This document shows positions 25,857 through 34,320 of a DNA stretch of 64,000 nt, piece by piece; the stretch's first letter is position 1, and each line of letters begins with the position of its first letter. The position numbers were made by a program, and so were the translations under genes. This stretch comes from Micavibrio sp. UBA6147 (lineage in GTDB: Bacteria > Pseudomonadota > Alphaproteobacteria > Micavibrionales > UBA1664): assembly GCA_002423185.1 (NCBI GenBank), contig DIUX01000004.1:62001-126000 (forward strand), given 5' to 3'. The notes below the pieces were generated by a model. It was given only the letters and a program-made list of their open reading frames with translations. It had not been told where the DNA came from and searched no databases.

Positions 25857-26477
25857 ATGGCAAGACCAAGACAATTTGATGAAGATACCGTCCTTGACGC
25901 CGCGATGGCTGTGTTCTGGGCGAAGGGCTACGAGGCCACCTCCATTGCCGATTTGATGGCGGTTATGAATCTCAAGAAGGGGAGTATTTACAAAGCCTTC
26001 ACCGATAAACGAACCCTTTTCGTCATGGCGCTTGAACGCTATATGGAGCGCAACTTCACGGGCTTCAAGCAAATGCTGGAGGGGCATGAAAGCCCGCTCG
26101 CCGCCTTGGGGCATGTTTTGCACAATATTGTGTCGGAGGAGCATCTCTCAACCGCCGAGGCTGGCGGCGGTCAATGTGTCGTCAATGGCTGCTTCATGGT
26201 CAATGCGATTGTCGAGCTTGCCCCGCATGACGAGGAATTTAAGCATATATTGCAACGTCAGGTCGCCCGCATCGAACAATTGCTGGAAGACACGATTTTC
26301 CAAGGGCAGGGCTTTGGCGAAATCCGCACCGACCGCGATGCCGCCGACCTTGCGCAAGGTTTGATGGTGTTTATTCAAGGGCTGCAAACCGATGCGCGGT
26401 GCGGTTTCCCGAAGGATAAGACCGAGCGTCTTTGCCGGATGGTGATGGACGACATGCGCCAAAAACGCGCGGCGTAA
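25857..26477 (+). CDS. TetR/AcrR family transcriptional regulator
   Basis: 206 residues. The N-terminal helix-turn-helix reads FDEDTVLDAAMAVFWAKGYEA, then SIADLMAVMNLKKGSIYKAF, close to the TetR consensus of the YxaF/NemR-like group (start MARPRQFD). The C-terminal ligand domain carries several Cys (one in GGGQCVVNGCF), which could make it redox- or electrophile-responsive, as in NemR; this is an inference. Start ATG at 25857 with AAAGGG eight bases upstream. No efflux or reductase gene lies divergent to it, so besides itself the target is unclear. The HMA-MauE gene ends 18 bases before the putative operator. Confidence 0.88.
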   Translation: MARPRQFDEDTVLDAAMAVFWAKGYEATSIADLMAVMNLKKGSIYKAFTDKRTLFVMALERYMERNFTGFKQMLEGHESPLAALGHVLHNIVSEEHLSTAEAGGGQCVVNGCFMVNAIVELAPHDEEFKHILQRQVARIEQLLEDTIFQGQGFGEIRTDRDAADLAQGLMVFIQGLQTDARCGFPKDKTERLCRMVMDDMRQKRAA

Positions 26478-26536
26478 GCTTCAAATCACTCCAATAATCG
26501 TCAAAATGTAATCGTCAAAATGACCCCAGAATGAAC

Positions 26537-26558
26537 AAAGCCAAGCGAACTTGGCTTT
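26537..26558. terminator. Hairpin between tetR and the convergent minus-strand gene
   Basis: AAAGCCAAG-cgaa-CTTGGCTTT, a perfect nine-pair stem with tetraloop located between convergent genes. The T-tracts on either side are short and broken, so termination would be partial. Confidence 0.45.
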
Positions 26559-26665
26559 GGAAAAATATCTGTAAAAATTGAAACCAACTCAAACGACAAG
26601 CCGGCTTTTCTTTGTTTCGCCTTCCGCCTAGTACCCGGATGCTAACCCTTAAATTGACCCTCTTA

Positions 26666-27232
26666 TTAGGCTTGCTTCGGGTTTTGCGAGCCTGAGCGTT
26701 TAACGCGGCGTTGTGCTGCTGGTTTGGCGACTGGTTGTTGGTCGGCCTGCGCTGTTTGCAGTTTCGGCTCGGCTTTGTTGCCGGCTTTTTTGTCATCGCC
26801 AGCATTGTCCGGTTTTTTGTCGGTGTTGGCGGCTTCTTGTGTTTCGGGGGCTTCGTCGTCGCCGATGAAGATTTTGGCAATGTCGCCGACAACATCTTTG
26901 CCGGTGGCGAGGCCGACAAGGGCGCCGGCGGCACCGGCGATCAACATCCCTTTGGGGCTTGCGAAAACGGCGGCACTGCTTGCGGACAGGGCGCCTTTTT
27001 TGGCGGCGTCAAGGCGGTCTTTGCCAATGGTTTTTTCGACCGCGTTATGCGCATCTTCGCCGGCTTTGATGATTTTTCCGGTATTTTCCTTGCCGATTGT
27101 GGCTTCGGACAGTTTTTTCACTTTGTCTGGACTGACGGATTTCGCGGCGGTGACTGCGGCGCCCTTGGCGGCCGTTCCGGCGCTTTTAAGGCCTCTTGCT
27201 GCGGCCTCTTTGAATTTTTTTCCAAATCCCAT
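26666..27232 (-). CDS. Hypothetical Ala/Lys-rich protein, 188 aa
   Basis: Starts MGFGKKFKEAAARG with GAGGA five bases upstream of the ATG at 27232, which is better supported than an earlier in-frame start at 27313. The first 75 residues are amphipathic Ala/Lys-rich helix, then a short Gly/Ala hydrophobic patch (GMLIAGAAGALVGLATG) that could be a weak membrane or lipid-binding segment. A low-complexity, charged Pro/Ala/Gln tail ends in basic residues. I do not recognise a family. Likely functions (membrane-associated, nucleoid-associated) are guesses. Confidence 0.5.
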   Translation of the reverse strand: MGFGKKFKEAAARGLKSAGTAAKGAAVTAAKSVSPDKVKKLSEATIGKENTGKIIKAGEDAHNAVEKTIGKDRLDAAKKGALSASSAAVFASPKGMLIAGAAGALVGLATGKDVVGDIAKIFIGDDEAPETQEAANTDKKPDNAGDDKKAGNKAEPKLQTAQADQQPVAKPAAQRRVKRSGSQNPKQA

Positions 27233-27521
27233 AATATTCCTCGCCTTGTTTGATGACGTTACCCTAGCACGAGAGCCATGTTCAAACAATATTGAACCAC
27301 GATAAACCAACACGCTTGCTGGTGCGTTTTCTGGTCGATGTGTTTGCCACAGTGCTAAAGGGGATTCGGCGCTGTGCCTTAGCCCTCACTGTCGATTAGC
27401 ATGATATTATGGAATATGTCAATGAAAAATTCCCTATTCGGCGCGGGTTATTTTGTCATACGCCTTGAAGCGCAGGTTCGCCAAAAGGTTCGCCAAAAGA
27501 CCCGCCACGCATGAATAATTC

Positions 27522-27938
27522 TCAAACGGAGAAGCCACGTTTGCCGGTGGCGGCAAAGCTCGCCTTTTGTTCGTCAATCAAGCGCACGATGCCCTCAATC
27601 GTGCCGCGGTCAATGAGTCGGCCTTCGCTTTTTAAGCGGTCAACGAGCGTGTAATTTTGTCCAAGCTCGCCGAGCCGTCCTTCGGCGCTGAGGCGGCTGA
27701 GCAATGTATAGGGCGCAGCGGGTTTCACGCTCAAGGTGGAACTGCGCGATGCCGTAAGGCTTGAAAAACTTGCGGATGTGGTGGTTTTGCTGAGGGCTAT
27801 TTCAAGGCCGGATTGCGCGGTTTGGCGCAGGCTCACGGATGTAGCGCTTGTCGTCACGGTTGTTTTCGACAAAGCCAAAGAGGCAGAGGATGTGGTCTGA
27901 ATTGCTCCTGCAATCATCAAAATGCTGTTCCTTAGCAT
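27522..27938 (-). CDS. Hypothetical Ser/Thr-rich protein, about 138 aa
   Basis: The N-terminal half is Ser/Thr-rich with a repeated LALSKTT / IALSKTT element. The C-terminal half (LLSRLSAEGRLGELG, VDRLKSEGRLIDRG) contains two related helical units. The first ATG (27953) overlaps a minus-strand TATAAT at 27952-27957, so it cannot be the start if that is the promoter; the next ATG at 27938 would give a leader of only a few bases. An ATG at 27917 has AAGGA 11 bases upstream. No family is recognised. The coding case is moderate: it rests on length, the internal repeat and promoter placement. Confidence 0.42.
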   Translation of the reverse strand: MLRNSILMIAGAIQTTSSASLALSKTTVTTSATSVSLRQTAQSGLEIALSKTTTSASFSSLTASRSSTLSVKPAAPYTLLSRLSAEGRLGELGQNYTLVDRLKSEGRLIDRGTIEGIVRLIDEQKASFAATGKRGFSV

Positions 27939-28152
27939 GTGTTCAGACCCCATTATACCATAACGGCGGCGGGTAGGGGAATTTTTGTGCGCGTGAGGGG
28001 GCGGCGGCTAAAACAGGCCAAAATTGTGCGTTTGCAACATTTTTTGCCTATTCTGCAACGAAATTACTGGCATTGTGCCGTGCGCATATGTATATAAGGC
28101 GCACGTTAAACGTTTTGTTACAGGGCGTTGCCCTCGGAAAGCCATTAAAGTC

Positions 28153-29979
28153 ATGACCCTGTCGCTCAGAAATATCGCCATTATCGCCCACGTTGACCAC
28201 GGTAAAACCACCTTGATTGACTCCATCCTCCGCCAAAGCGGCACCTTCCGTGACAACCAAAAGGTTGAAGAACGGGTGATGGACAGCAACGATCTGGAAA
28301 AAGAGCGCGGTATCACGATTTTGGCAAAATGTACCTCCGTCATGTGGGGCGACACGAAGATCAACATCATCGACACCCCCGGCCACGCCGATTTCGGCGG
28401 CGAAGTTGAGCGCGTTTTGGGTATGGCGGATGGTGTGATTTTGCTCACCGATGCCGCGGAAGGGCCGATGCCACAGACCAAATTCGTGTTGGGCAAGGCG
28501 TTGGCGCTTGGCCTGCGCCCGATTGTTATTATCAATAAAATTGACCGTCCTGACGCCCGTGCGGACGAAGTTGTGAACGAAGTTTTTGACCTGTTCGTTG
28601 CTCTAGAGGCCAATGACGACCAGCTCGACTTCCCGATTATGTATGCCTCAGGCCGTGATGGATGGTGTGCGAAGGATTTGTCCGACCCGCGTGAAAACCT
28701 CCACCCGCTGCTTAACTTGATTGTCCAGCATGTGCCGGAACCGAATGTTGTGAAAGACGCACCGTTTGCGATGCTCGCGACGTTGCTCAGCTCCGACCCA
28801 TTCTTGGGGCGTTGCCTGACGGGGCGTGTGATGGCGGGAACGGCCAAAGTCAACACGACGGTGAAGGCAATGTCGCTTGACGGCAAAACCATCGAAACCG
28901 GCCGCTTGTCAAAACTGATGACTTTCCGCGGCACAGAGCGTGTTCCGGCGGACGAAGTCTATGCTGGTGATATTATCTGCGTTGCCGGAATGGCGCAGGC
29001 CTCCGTTGCCGATACGATTTGCGCGACCAGCGTGACCATCGCCTTGCCGTCCACCCCGATTGATCCGCCGACCATGGCGGTGACCTTGTCGGTGAATGAT
29101 TCCCCGCTGGCGGGACGTGAAGGCAAAAAAGTCACATCGACCCAAATCCGTGACCGTTTGTTGTCGGAAGACGAGGTTAACGTTGCCATCACCTTCAACG
29201 AAACCGAAAACAAGGATGCGTTCGAAATTGGTGGGCGCGGCGAATTGCAATTGGGCGTTTTGATCGAAACCATGCGCCGCGAGGGCTTTGAAATGTCCGT
29301 TTCCCGCCCGCGCGTGTTATTCCGCGAGGATGAGCAAGGCAACAAGCTAGAGCCGATTGAAGAAGTCATCATCGACGTTGATGATGAATATTCCGGCGCG
29401 GTTGTTGAAAAAATGAACCTGCGTAAGGCGGAAATGACCGATATGCGTCCTTCCGGCGCGGGCAAGACACGGATTGTGTTCTTGGCACCGTCCCGCGGTT
29501 TGATTGGTTATCAGAGCCAGTTCCTCACCGATACACGCGGTACGGGTGTTATCAACCGCCTGTTCCACAGCTACGCCCCATATAAAGGCCCGATTCCGCA
29601 ACGCCGCAACGGTGCCTTGATCTCGACCGAAAACGGGCAGGCCGTGGCCTATGCGATTTTCAACCTGCAAGACCGTGGCGTGATGTTCATCAACCCGCAA
29701 CAGGAAGTCTATATCGGCATGATCGTGGGCGAGCATAACCGCGAAAACGATCTTGAGATCAACGTCCTGAAAGGCAAGAAACTCACCAACATGCGCGCTT
29801 CGGGAAGTGACGAGGCCGTCATCCTTGTGCCGCCGCGCCGTTTGACGCTTGAGGATATGATGTCCTATATCAATGATGACGAGTTGGTGGAGGTCACGCC
29901 GCAATCGCTGCGCCTTCGCAAGCTCTATCTTTGCCCGCATGAGCGTAAGCGCAACAGCCGCCAAAAAGAGGCCGGATAG
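28153..29979 (+). CDS. typA: Ribosome-associated translational GTPase TypA/BipA
   Basis: 608 residues, the family's normal length. GTPase motifs: AHVDHGKTT (G1), DTPGHADFGGEVER (G3) and NKIDRPDAR (G4), followed by the EF-G-like domains and the BipA C-terminal domain (GAGKTRIVFLAPSRGLIGYQ). TypA binds the 70S ribosome and helps in large-subunit assembly and in stress and cold responses. ATG at 28153 is used because the family starts directly at the first G-domain strand. It is monocistronic as far as can be seen. Confidence 0.96.
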   Translation: MTLSLRNIAIIAHVDHGKTTLIDSILRQSGTFRDNQKVEERVMDSNDLEKERGITILAKCTSVMWGDTKINIIDTPGHADFGGEVERVLGMADGVILLTDAAEGPMPQTKFVLGKALALGLRPIVIINKIDRPDARADEVVNEVFDLFVALEANDDQLDFPIMYASGRDGWCAKDLSDPRENLHPLLNLIVQHVPEPNVVKDAPFAMLATLLSSDPFLGRCLTGRVMAGTAKVNTTVKAMSLDGKTIETGRLSKLMTFRGTERVPADEVYAGDIICVAGMAQASVADTICATSVTIALPSTPIDPPTMAVTLSVNDSPLAGREGKKVTSTQIRDRLLSEDEVNVAITFNETENKDAFEIGGRGELQLGVLIETMRREGFEMSVSRPRVLFREDEQGNKLEPIEEVIIDVDDEYSGAVVEKMNLRKAEMTDMRPSGAGKTRIVFLAPSRGLIGYQSQFLTDTRGTGVINRLFHSYAPYKGPIPQRRNGALISTENGQAVAYAIFNLQDRGVMFINPQQEVYIGMIVGEHNRENDLEINVLKGKKLTNMRASGSDEAVILVPPRRLTLEDMMSYINDDELVEVTPQSLRLRKLYLCPHERKRNSRQKEAG

Positions 29980-30094
29980 CAGCGCCGCTTCTGCTCTTTA
30001 TGGCTGCGAAACCCTTTATTGTCATAAATTGTTTTCATTTATGATTCTTTGCGGTATATTCGGGGGGATATAGAACAGAATATGGGGTTTTGAC

Positions 30095-30265
30095 ATGCTG
30101 TATATTGCGTTTACCGCTGCCGCTATTGGTGGCTTGGCTCTTGCCTATCATCTGGGGCAATCAAACCGTCCTGCGGATGATGCTCAATCAAAGGAGCAAG
30201 ATCAAAAGAAAGAGGGCTTGCGCCACATGCTGCGCCTGAAAAAACCGCGCGATCCGAAGCGTTGA
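30095..30265 (+). CDS. Small membrane protein, 56 aa
   Basis: A frame of 56 codons opens with MLYIAFTAAAIGGLALAYHL, a single N-terminal transmembrane helix, then a polar, Lys/Gln-rich tail (KEQDQKKEG, then RHMLRLKKPRDPKR). A terminator hairpin starts 40 bases after the stop, which supports a real transcription unit. The ribosome-binding site (GGGG, seven bases upstream) is modest. Small bitopic proteins of this kind often regulate membrane complexes, but no role can be assigned. Confidence 0.5.
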   Translation: MLYIAFTAAAIGGLALAYHLGQSNRPADDAQSKEQDQKKEGLRHMLRLKKPRDPKR

Positions 30266-30305
30266 CGCTCTGCGCCACTTGCCAAACTCATGATTATTCC
30301 ACGCG

Positions 30306-30336
30306 AACGGCTCAGTGACAGAGCCGTTTTGTGTTT
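30306..30336 (+). terminator. Terminator after the small membrane protein
   Basis: AACGGCTC-agtgaca-GAGCCGTT followed by TTGTGTTTG. Good stem; moderate U-tract. Confidence 0.65.
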
Positions 30337-30439
30337 GTGCGCTTATGACGGTTTCTTCATTTGAAGCGCCGCGCCTGATGGGGTAGGGTGACGGCATTGA
30401 ACAAATGACCTCCCCCAAAAAAAAGCGAAAGGCCTTCCT

Positions 30440-30880
30440 ATGCAATATCTTCACACAATGGTGCGCGTATCGAATATTGACGAATCGTTGGATTTTTACT
30501 GTGGCAAGCTGGGCATGGTTGAAATTCGCCGTCACGAGCATGAAAAAGGCCGGTTTACCTTGATCTTTCTGGCAGCGCGGGATGATGTCGAGCGCGGAAA
30601 ATCCGACAAAGCCCCGTTATTGGAGCTAACCTATAATTGGGATGCGGAGGTCTATACAGGCGGGCGGAATTTCGGTCATTTGGCGTTTCGCGTCGATGAC
30701 ATCTATGCAACCTGTCAAAGCCTTATGGATGCGGGTGTGGTGATTAACCGCCCGCCGCGTGATGGAAACATGGCATTCATCAAGTCGCCGGACGGCATTT
30801 CTATCGAGCTTTTGCAAAAAGGCGATGCCTTGGCTGTGGCCGAGCCATGGGCGTCGATGCCGAATACCGGAAGCTGGTAA
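30440..30880 (+). CDS. gloA: Lactoylglutathione lyase (glyoxalase I)
   Basis: 146 residues of the VOC fold. The four metal ligands of GloA are all in place: His5, Glu62 (LLELTYN), His80 (NFGHLAFRV) and Glu123 (SIELLQ). YLHTMVRVSNIDESLDFYCG is the typical N-terminal strand-helix. The enzyme isomerises the methylglyoxal-glutathione hemithioacetal to S-lactoylglutathione in the cytoplasm, usually with Ni(II) in this bacterial subgroup. AAAGG lies seven bases before the ATG. It is not next to a glyoxalase II gene. Confidence 0.94.
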   Translation: MQYLHTMVRVSNIDESLDFYCGKLGMVEIRRHEHEKGRFTLIFLAARDDVERGKSDKAPLLELTYNWDAEVYTGGRNFGHLAFRVDDIYATCQSLMDAGVVINRPPRDGNMAFIKSPDGISIELLQKGDALAVAEPWASMPNTGSW

Positions 30881-30918
30881 GATCCGCAAGACCGCAATGG
30901 CTGCTTAACTTCTTAGTC

Positions 30919-31000
30919 TTGCCGCTTACGCGGTGGACTCTTGATCTTGCTGCTTACGCAGTAGACTCTTGATCTCGCTGCTTACGCAGCGGGGCTTTCC
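30919..31000 (+). repeat. 28-bp direct tandem repeat, three copies
   Basis: Unit 1 is 30919-30946 and unit 2 is 30947-30974, with 24 of 28 bases identical; a decayed third copy runs from 30975. Each unit contains a small hairpin of the type CTGC-TTACGCAG, with compensatory changes between copies (GCCGC/GCGGT, CTGC/GCAG, GCTGC/GCAGC). Confidence 0.65.
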
Positions 31001-31086
31001 TTGATTAAATTTGCAAAAATGGTGGGGTGCGTACTACAATAGGGCTCATGTTTTTGGCGGCGATAGCAAAGCCTGAAAGGCGTATC

Positions 31087-31620
31087 ATGGAAGAAAGCTA
31101 TAAAGACTACCTTGCGCATCTGAATAATAACACGCCGAACTGGCATTGTTCGGGGAGTGATCTGCACGCGCCGCATATCGCGGTGATTGATGGCAACAGG
31201 CTGGAACGTGCCTTTTTACGCAATTTTATTCGGGCGTATTTTAATGAAATTCCCGTGCGCACCTACAAAGACGGCTATCATTTTTCCGCTGTTTTGGCGG
31301 CGGCTTCTCGTTCTTCCGATTTTGACGGCGAATGTATTCGTGCTGTGTTCGTTGATCCGGGCGAGGACGAAGCCCGCATGATCCAAACATTTTCGGCCAT
31401 CAAGCCGATCAAGGCGCTAGAGCCTATTCCGGTTTTTATCATGGCGCGTAAGCCGTTGCAGGATATGGCGCGCAGTCTTTTTGACCGTATTATCGGGGTG
31501 GAGTTCCGCCATGAAGACCGTTTCATCACAAAACCATTCGATAAAATGCAGCTCAGCATGGCCATCCAAAAGGGCAGTATCACACCAATTCCTCAAGGGG
31601 ATGACGCCGTTGCGGCATAG
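31087..31620 (+). CDS. Degenerate response-regulator receiver protein
   Basis: 177 residues. A receiver-like domain begins at HIAVIDGNRLERAFLRNFI, where the usual acidic pair of the phosphorylation pocket is reduced to one Asp. The phospho-acceptor position could be Asp90 (AVFVDPGED) and the conserved Lys is Lys149 in FITKPF. About 30 extra residues precede it and there is no output domain, so it may act through protein-protein contacts. Start ATG at 31087 with AAAGG upstream. It lies upstream of the histidine kinase gene on the same strand but is separated from it by a weak terminator and a pentamer repeat, so a shared pathway is only a suggestion. Confidence 0.62.
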   Translation: MEESYKDYLAHLNNNTPNWHCSGSDLHAPHIAVIDGNRLERAFLRNFIRAYFNEIPVRTYKDGYHFSAVLAAASRSSDFDGECIRAVFVDPGEDEARMIQTFSAIKPIKALEPIPVFIMARKPLQDMARSLFDRIIGVEFRHEDRFITKPFDKMQLSMAIQKGSITPIPQGDDAVAA

Positions 31621-31625
31621 ATAAC

Positions 31626-31667
31626 GCCGCCTTTTCCAAGCGGGAAACGGGCGGCTTTGTTGTTTTT
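31626..31667 (+). terminator. Weak terminator after the receiver protein
   Basis: GCCGCC (31626-31631) pairs with GGCGGC (31650-31655), followed by TTTGTTGTTTTT. The loop is 18 bases. Confidence 0.45.
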
Positions 31668-31681
31668 ATGGTTTGCATCGC

Positions 31682-31746
31682 CTTGTATTGTATTGTCTTG
31701 TCTTGCTCCGTCTTGTCCCGCTCAGTCCTCTCACGTCCCGCCCCGC
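31682..31746. repeat. Degenerate pentanucleotide repeat
   Basis: The tract breaks into about 13 consecutive five-base units (cttgt, attgt, attgt, cttgt, cttgc, tccgt, cttgt, cccgc and so on). It lies just before the histidine kinase start, between a weak terminator and the start codon. Confidence 0.5.
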
Positions 31747-31778
31747 CGCGCGCCATTTTGAAAAGAATATGATCCGCC

Positions 31779-33443
31779 ATGTCGTTTGATAAAATCCGTG
31801 TTTGCCTGATTGAGGATAACGAGGTTGACGCGCTGGTGTTTCGTCGGCTTGTGCGCGATGTTGCGTGGCGGGAATATGTCGTGGATTGGTTCGAAAATCC
31901 CGAAGACGCGTTGGGGCGCTCTGACGCGTCCTATGACATCTATGTTATTGATTTTACGTTGCATGGTACCATGAGCGGGCTTGACGTTATCGCGGCCTAT
32001 AAGGACAAGGGTGTTTCCGGTCCGTTTATCTTGCTCACAGGCAAGGATGATACCCGCATTGCCGAGCAAACGCGCAAGCTTGGCGTGACCTATTATCTGT
32101 TGAAGGAGGAAATCACGCCGTCTTTGCTGGATCGTGTGATTATGCACAGTCTTTCCGCGCATGAAGACCGCGTGAATCTAGAGGCCGAGCGTGCCTATTC
32201 TGACTCCATCATTCAAACCATTCCCTATGCGATTATCTGCGTGGATGCGCAGGGGCATATTCTGCGCGCCAATTCGTTTTATGAGAAAACCTTAGCGTTT
32301 GCCGCGCCGCTCAATAAGGCGGACGACCAAATCATGCCGAATTTTAAGGGCTGGGGGCATTATTTCCTTGAACTGATGGCGCAAGACGGTGCGCCGGATA
32401 TTATCAAAGTCACATGTCCCAAGCACGCCGCGCGCTATTGGGAATGGCAAATGGTCGCGAATATCTATCAACAAGGGGCCTTGTTCGTGATCGAGGACAT
32501 CACCGCCCGTTTGGAAAAAGACAAAAAGAAGCGCCAAAAAGATAAAATGGAGGCGCTGGGCTATTTGGCGGGGGGCGTCGCGCATGAGCTCAACAACTGT
32601 CTTCAGCCGATTATGTTGATCCATGAAATGATCGAGGATAAAGCCCGCGATATCGGGGACGACAAACTATTGTCACAGGCGCGTATAATCGGGCGCCACA
32701 CCGAGCACGGCGCCGAAATTGTGCGCGATATTCTTGACTTTGCGCGGGTGGATAAAGAGGCCTTGTCGCGCATTGCCTTCCCCGAAGCCCTACATGATGC
32801 TGTTGGGTTTTTGCGCTCTTCCTTGCCATCGGGGGTGCAGGTGAGCATAACCGCGCCCTCAAACGCAAACGGCGGTTCGGCGCATGCGGTGAATAGCGGT
32901 AAGGGGAGTCATGACATAAAAACGGGCATTGGGATGAAGGGGAGCAAGGCGATCGAGATCGACCTCACCGCCTCAGACATGATTAAAATTGTCCGCAACA
33001 TCGTGATGAATGCGTCCGATGCCATGGCGCGTCAGGGCGAGATCGAGATTGCATGGCAAGTACTCGTGGCGCCGAGCCCCTCCCCAAACATTTCTACATC
33101 CTCCACGGATTCAGGGGGGGCAGGGGATTCAGTGCTCTCCACGCCTTCCGCACCCTCTATACCTTCCGCGCCTGCCGAAGTGGCAGTGGCGCAGGAAACA
33201 TCGGCGCGGCTGCTGGAGATTCGCTTTACAGACAGCGGCCAAGGCATAGACGACAAAATTGCCGACCGCATTTTCGACTCGTTCTTTTCAACAAAGGGGG
33301 CGGGCATGGGGTCGGGGCTTGGCTTATCGATTGTGTATAATATTATCAAAACCGCCGGCGGTTCGATCTATGTCGAGAACATGCCGGGGCGGGGCGCGAG
33401 TTTTTGCGTCCGGCTTCCTATTCGCCCAGCAAAGACTGAATAG
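31779..33443 (+). CDS. Receiver-PAS-histidine kinase hybrid
   Basis: 554 residues. An N-terminal receiver domain has acidic pair Glu12-Asp13 and phospho-acceptor Asp58 (VIDFT). A PAS-like region follows at about 138-245. The dimerisation domain has His269 in GGVAHELNN, and the ATPase domain has N-box NIVMNASDAM, DSGQGID and GSGLGLSIVYN. No membrane segment, so it is a soluble sensor. The His motif (GVAHELNN) is of the HisKA type seen in NtrB-like and RpfC-like kinases. Two low-complexity insertions rich in Ser, Pro, Gly and Thr, one of them between the N and D boxes, are unusual. It overlaps tail-to-tail by 26 bases with the response regulator on the other strand. Confidence 0.88.
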   Translation: MSFDKIRVCLIEDNEVDALVFRRLVRDVAWREYVVDWFENPEDALGRSDASYDIYVIDFTLHGTMSGLDVIAAYKDKGVSGPFILLTGKDDTRIAEQTRKLGVTYYLLKEEITPSLLDRVIMHSLSAHEDRVNLEAERAYSDSIIQTIPYAIICVDAQGHILRANSFYEKTLAFAAPLNKADDQIMPNFKGWGHYFLELMAQDGAPDIIKVTCPKHAARYWEWQMVANIYQQGALFVIEDITARLEKDKKKRQKDKMEALGYLAGGVAHELNNCLQPIMLIHEMIEDKARDIGDDKLLSQARIIGRHTEHGAEIVRDILDFARVDKEALSRIAFPEALHDAVGFLRSSLPSGVQVSITAPSNANGGSAHAVNSGKGSHDIKTGIGMKGSKAIEIDLTASDMIKIVRNIVMNASDAMARQGEIEIAWQVLVAPSPSPNISTSSTDSGGAGDSVLSTPSAPSIPSAPAEVAVAQETSARLLEIRFTDSGQGIDDKIADRIFDSFFSTKGAGMGSGLGLSIVYNIIKTAGGSIYVENMPGRGASFCVRLPIRPAKTE

Positions 33444-33789
33444 TATCCATCAGCGCTTGGCGTTTAATGGGTTTGTGCAGGACGGCGGTGGTGTCTTTTT
33501 TGATCGCATCAAGCGCAACGGTTGAGGACAGGGCAATCCCGCCGCCCGAAATAACCAAGGTCGGAATCGTGAGTTTTTGCGCCTTCAAAAAGGTAATAAG
33601 GTCAAACCCATCACCCTCCGGCATAATCACATCACTGATGATAAGGTCAAAGGCAGTGTCCGACCGCAATAATTCGATGGCATTGCTGGCGTTATAGCAT
33701 TGCCGCACTTCATAGCCTTCGAGTTCCAATATGTCGGATATTAACTGGTTAATATCTTTAACGTCTTCGACAACCAGTATTCTTTTCAT
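33418..33789 (-). CDS. Single-domain response regulator
   Basis: 123 residues, only a receiver domain (CheY-like). Acidic residues EDV at 8-10, phospho-acceptor Asp53 (IISDVIMPEGDGF), the Ser/Thr position in LVISGGG and Lys106 (HKPIK) are all in place. It has no output domain, so it works by phosphotransfer or by contact with a partner. The gene is convergent with the histidine kinase and overlaps its end by 26 bases. This strongly suggests they act together but cannot be co-transcribed. Confidence 0.9.
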   Translation of the reverse strand: MKRILVVEDVKDINQLISDILELEGYEVRQCYNASNAIELLRSDTAFDLIISDVIMPEGDGFDLITFLKAQKLTIPTLVISGGGIALSSTVALDAIKKDTTAVLHKPIKRQALMDTIQSLLGE

Positions 33790-33843
33790 TCGTCATGCTC
33801 CGCTTCTCGCCGCGCAGGGATGGAATCACCTGCTTATGATTTT

Positions 33844-34134
33844 TTATCGGGTTTTCAGCCGTTTATTCACAACATACAGATACGAGATCAAAAACACACG
33901 AATAGCGGATGACAAAGACGAGTCTTCGCTCTTGCGGTCGAAAATGAAACTGCACAGCTCATGAATAGTGTTGTTTTGTTCTTCGGCGATTTCTTTCAAA
34001 ATATCCCATATCTGCGGCTCAAGCGTCACGCTGGTGCGTTTGCCGTTGATCGTGATGTTTTGCTTTTTGAGCTCATTAACGCGGACATAGATGGATGCCT
34101 CCACCGTTTCCAGCAATTTTGTGAAATCTTGCAT
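33844..34134 (-). CDS. Ribbon-helix-helix DNA-binding protein
   Basis: 96 residues. The central segment KRTSVTLEPQIWDILKEIA, then NTIHELCSFI and SSAIRVFLISYL, matches RHH_4 (COG4321) domain proteins, which are common in alphaproteobacteria and usually encoded alone. The ribbon (TSVTLE) would contact DNA and the two helices dimerise. The target is unknown. The neighbouring response regulator gene is on the same strand 54 bases downstream and may be co-transcribed. Confidence 0.78.
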   Translation of the reverse strand: MQDFTKLLETVEASIYVRVNELKKQNITINGKRTSVTLEPQIWDILKEIAEEQNNTIHELCSFIFDRKSEDSSLSSAIRVFLISYLYVVNKRLKTR

Positions 34135-34320
34135 AGCCCGCCAACCCGTTATTATCGCTTCTCAGTATCTATGAGTATAATATGACGCATTTTTAATGAA
34201 TAATCCAGACGGTTCACCATAATTTCTTGCAAACGCCCCCCAAAAACTGCGGGCAGGGCGGTTTTACTGTGTACGGAGCGCAGGAGCCGCAGTCTGGCGG
34301 CGGGTTAAGCCGCCCCAATG

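Noticed and set aside
30919..31000. CRISPR array
   Set aside because: Units are directly adjacent with no spacers, only three copies, and no cas gene in the window.
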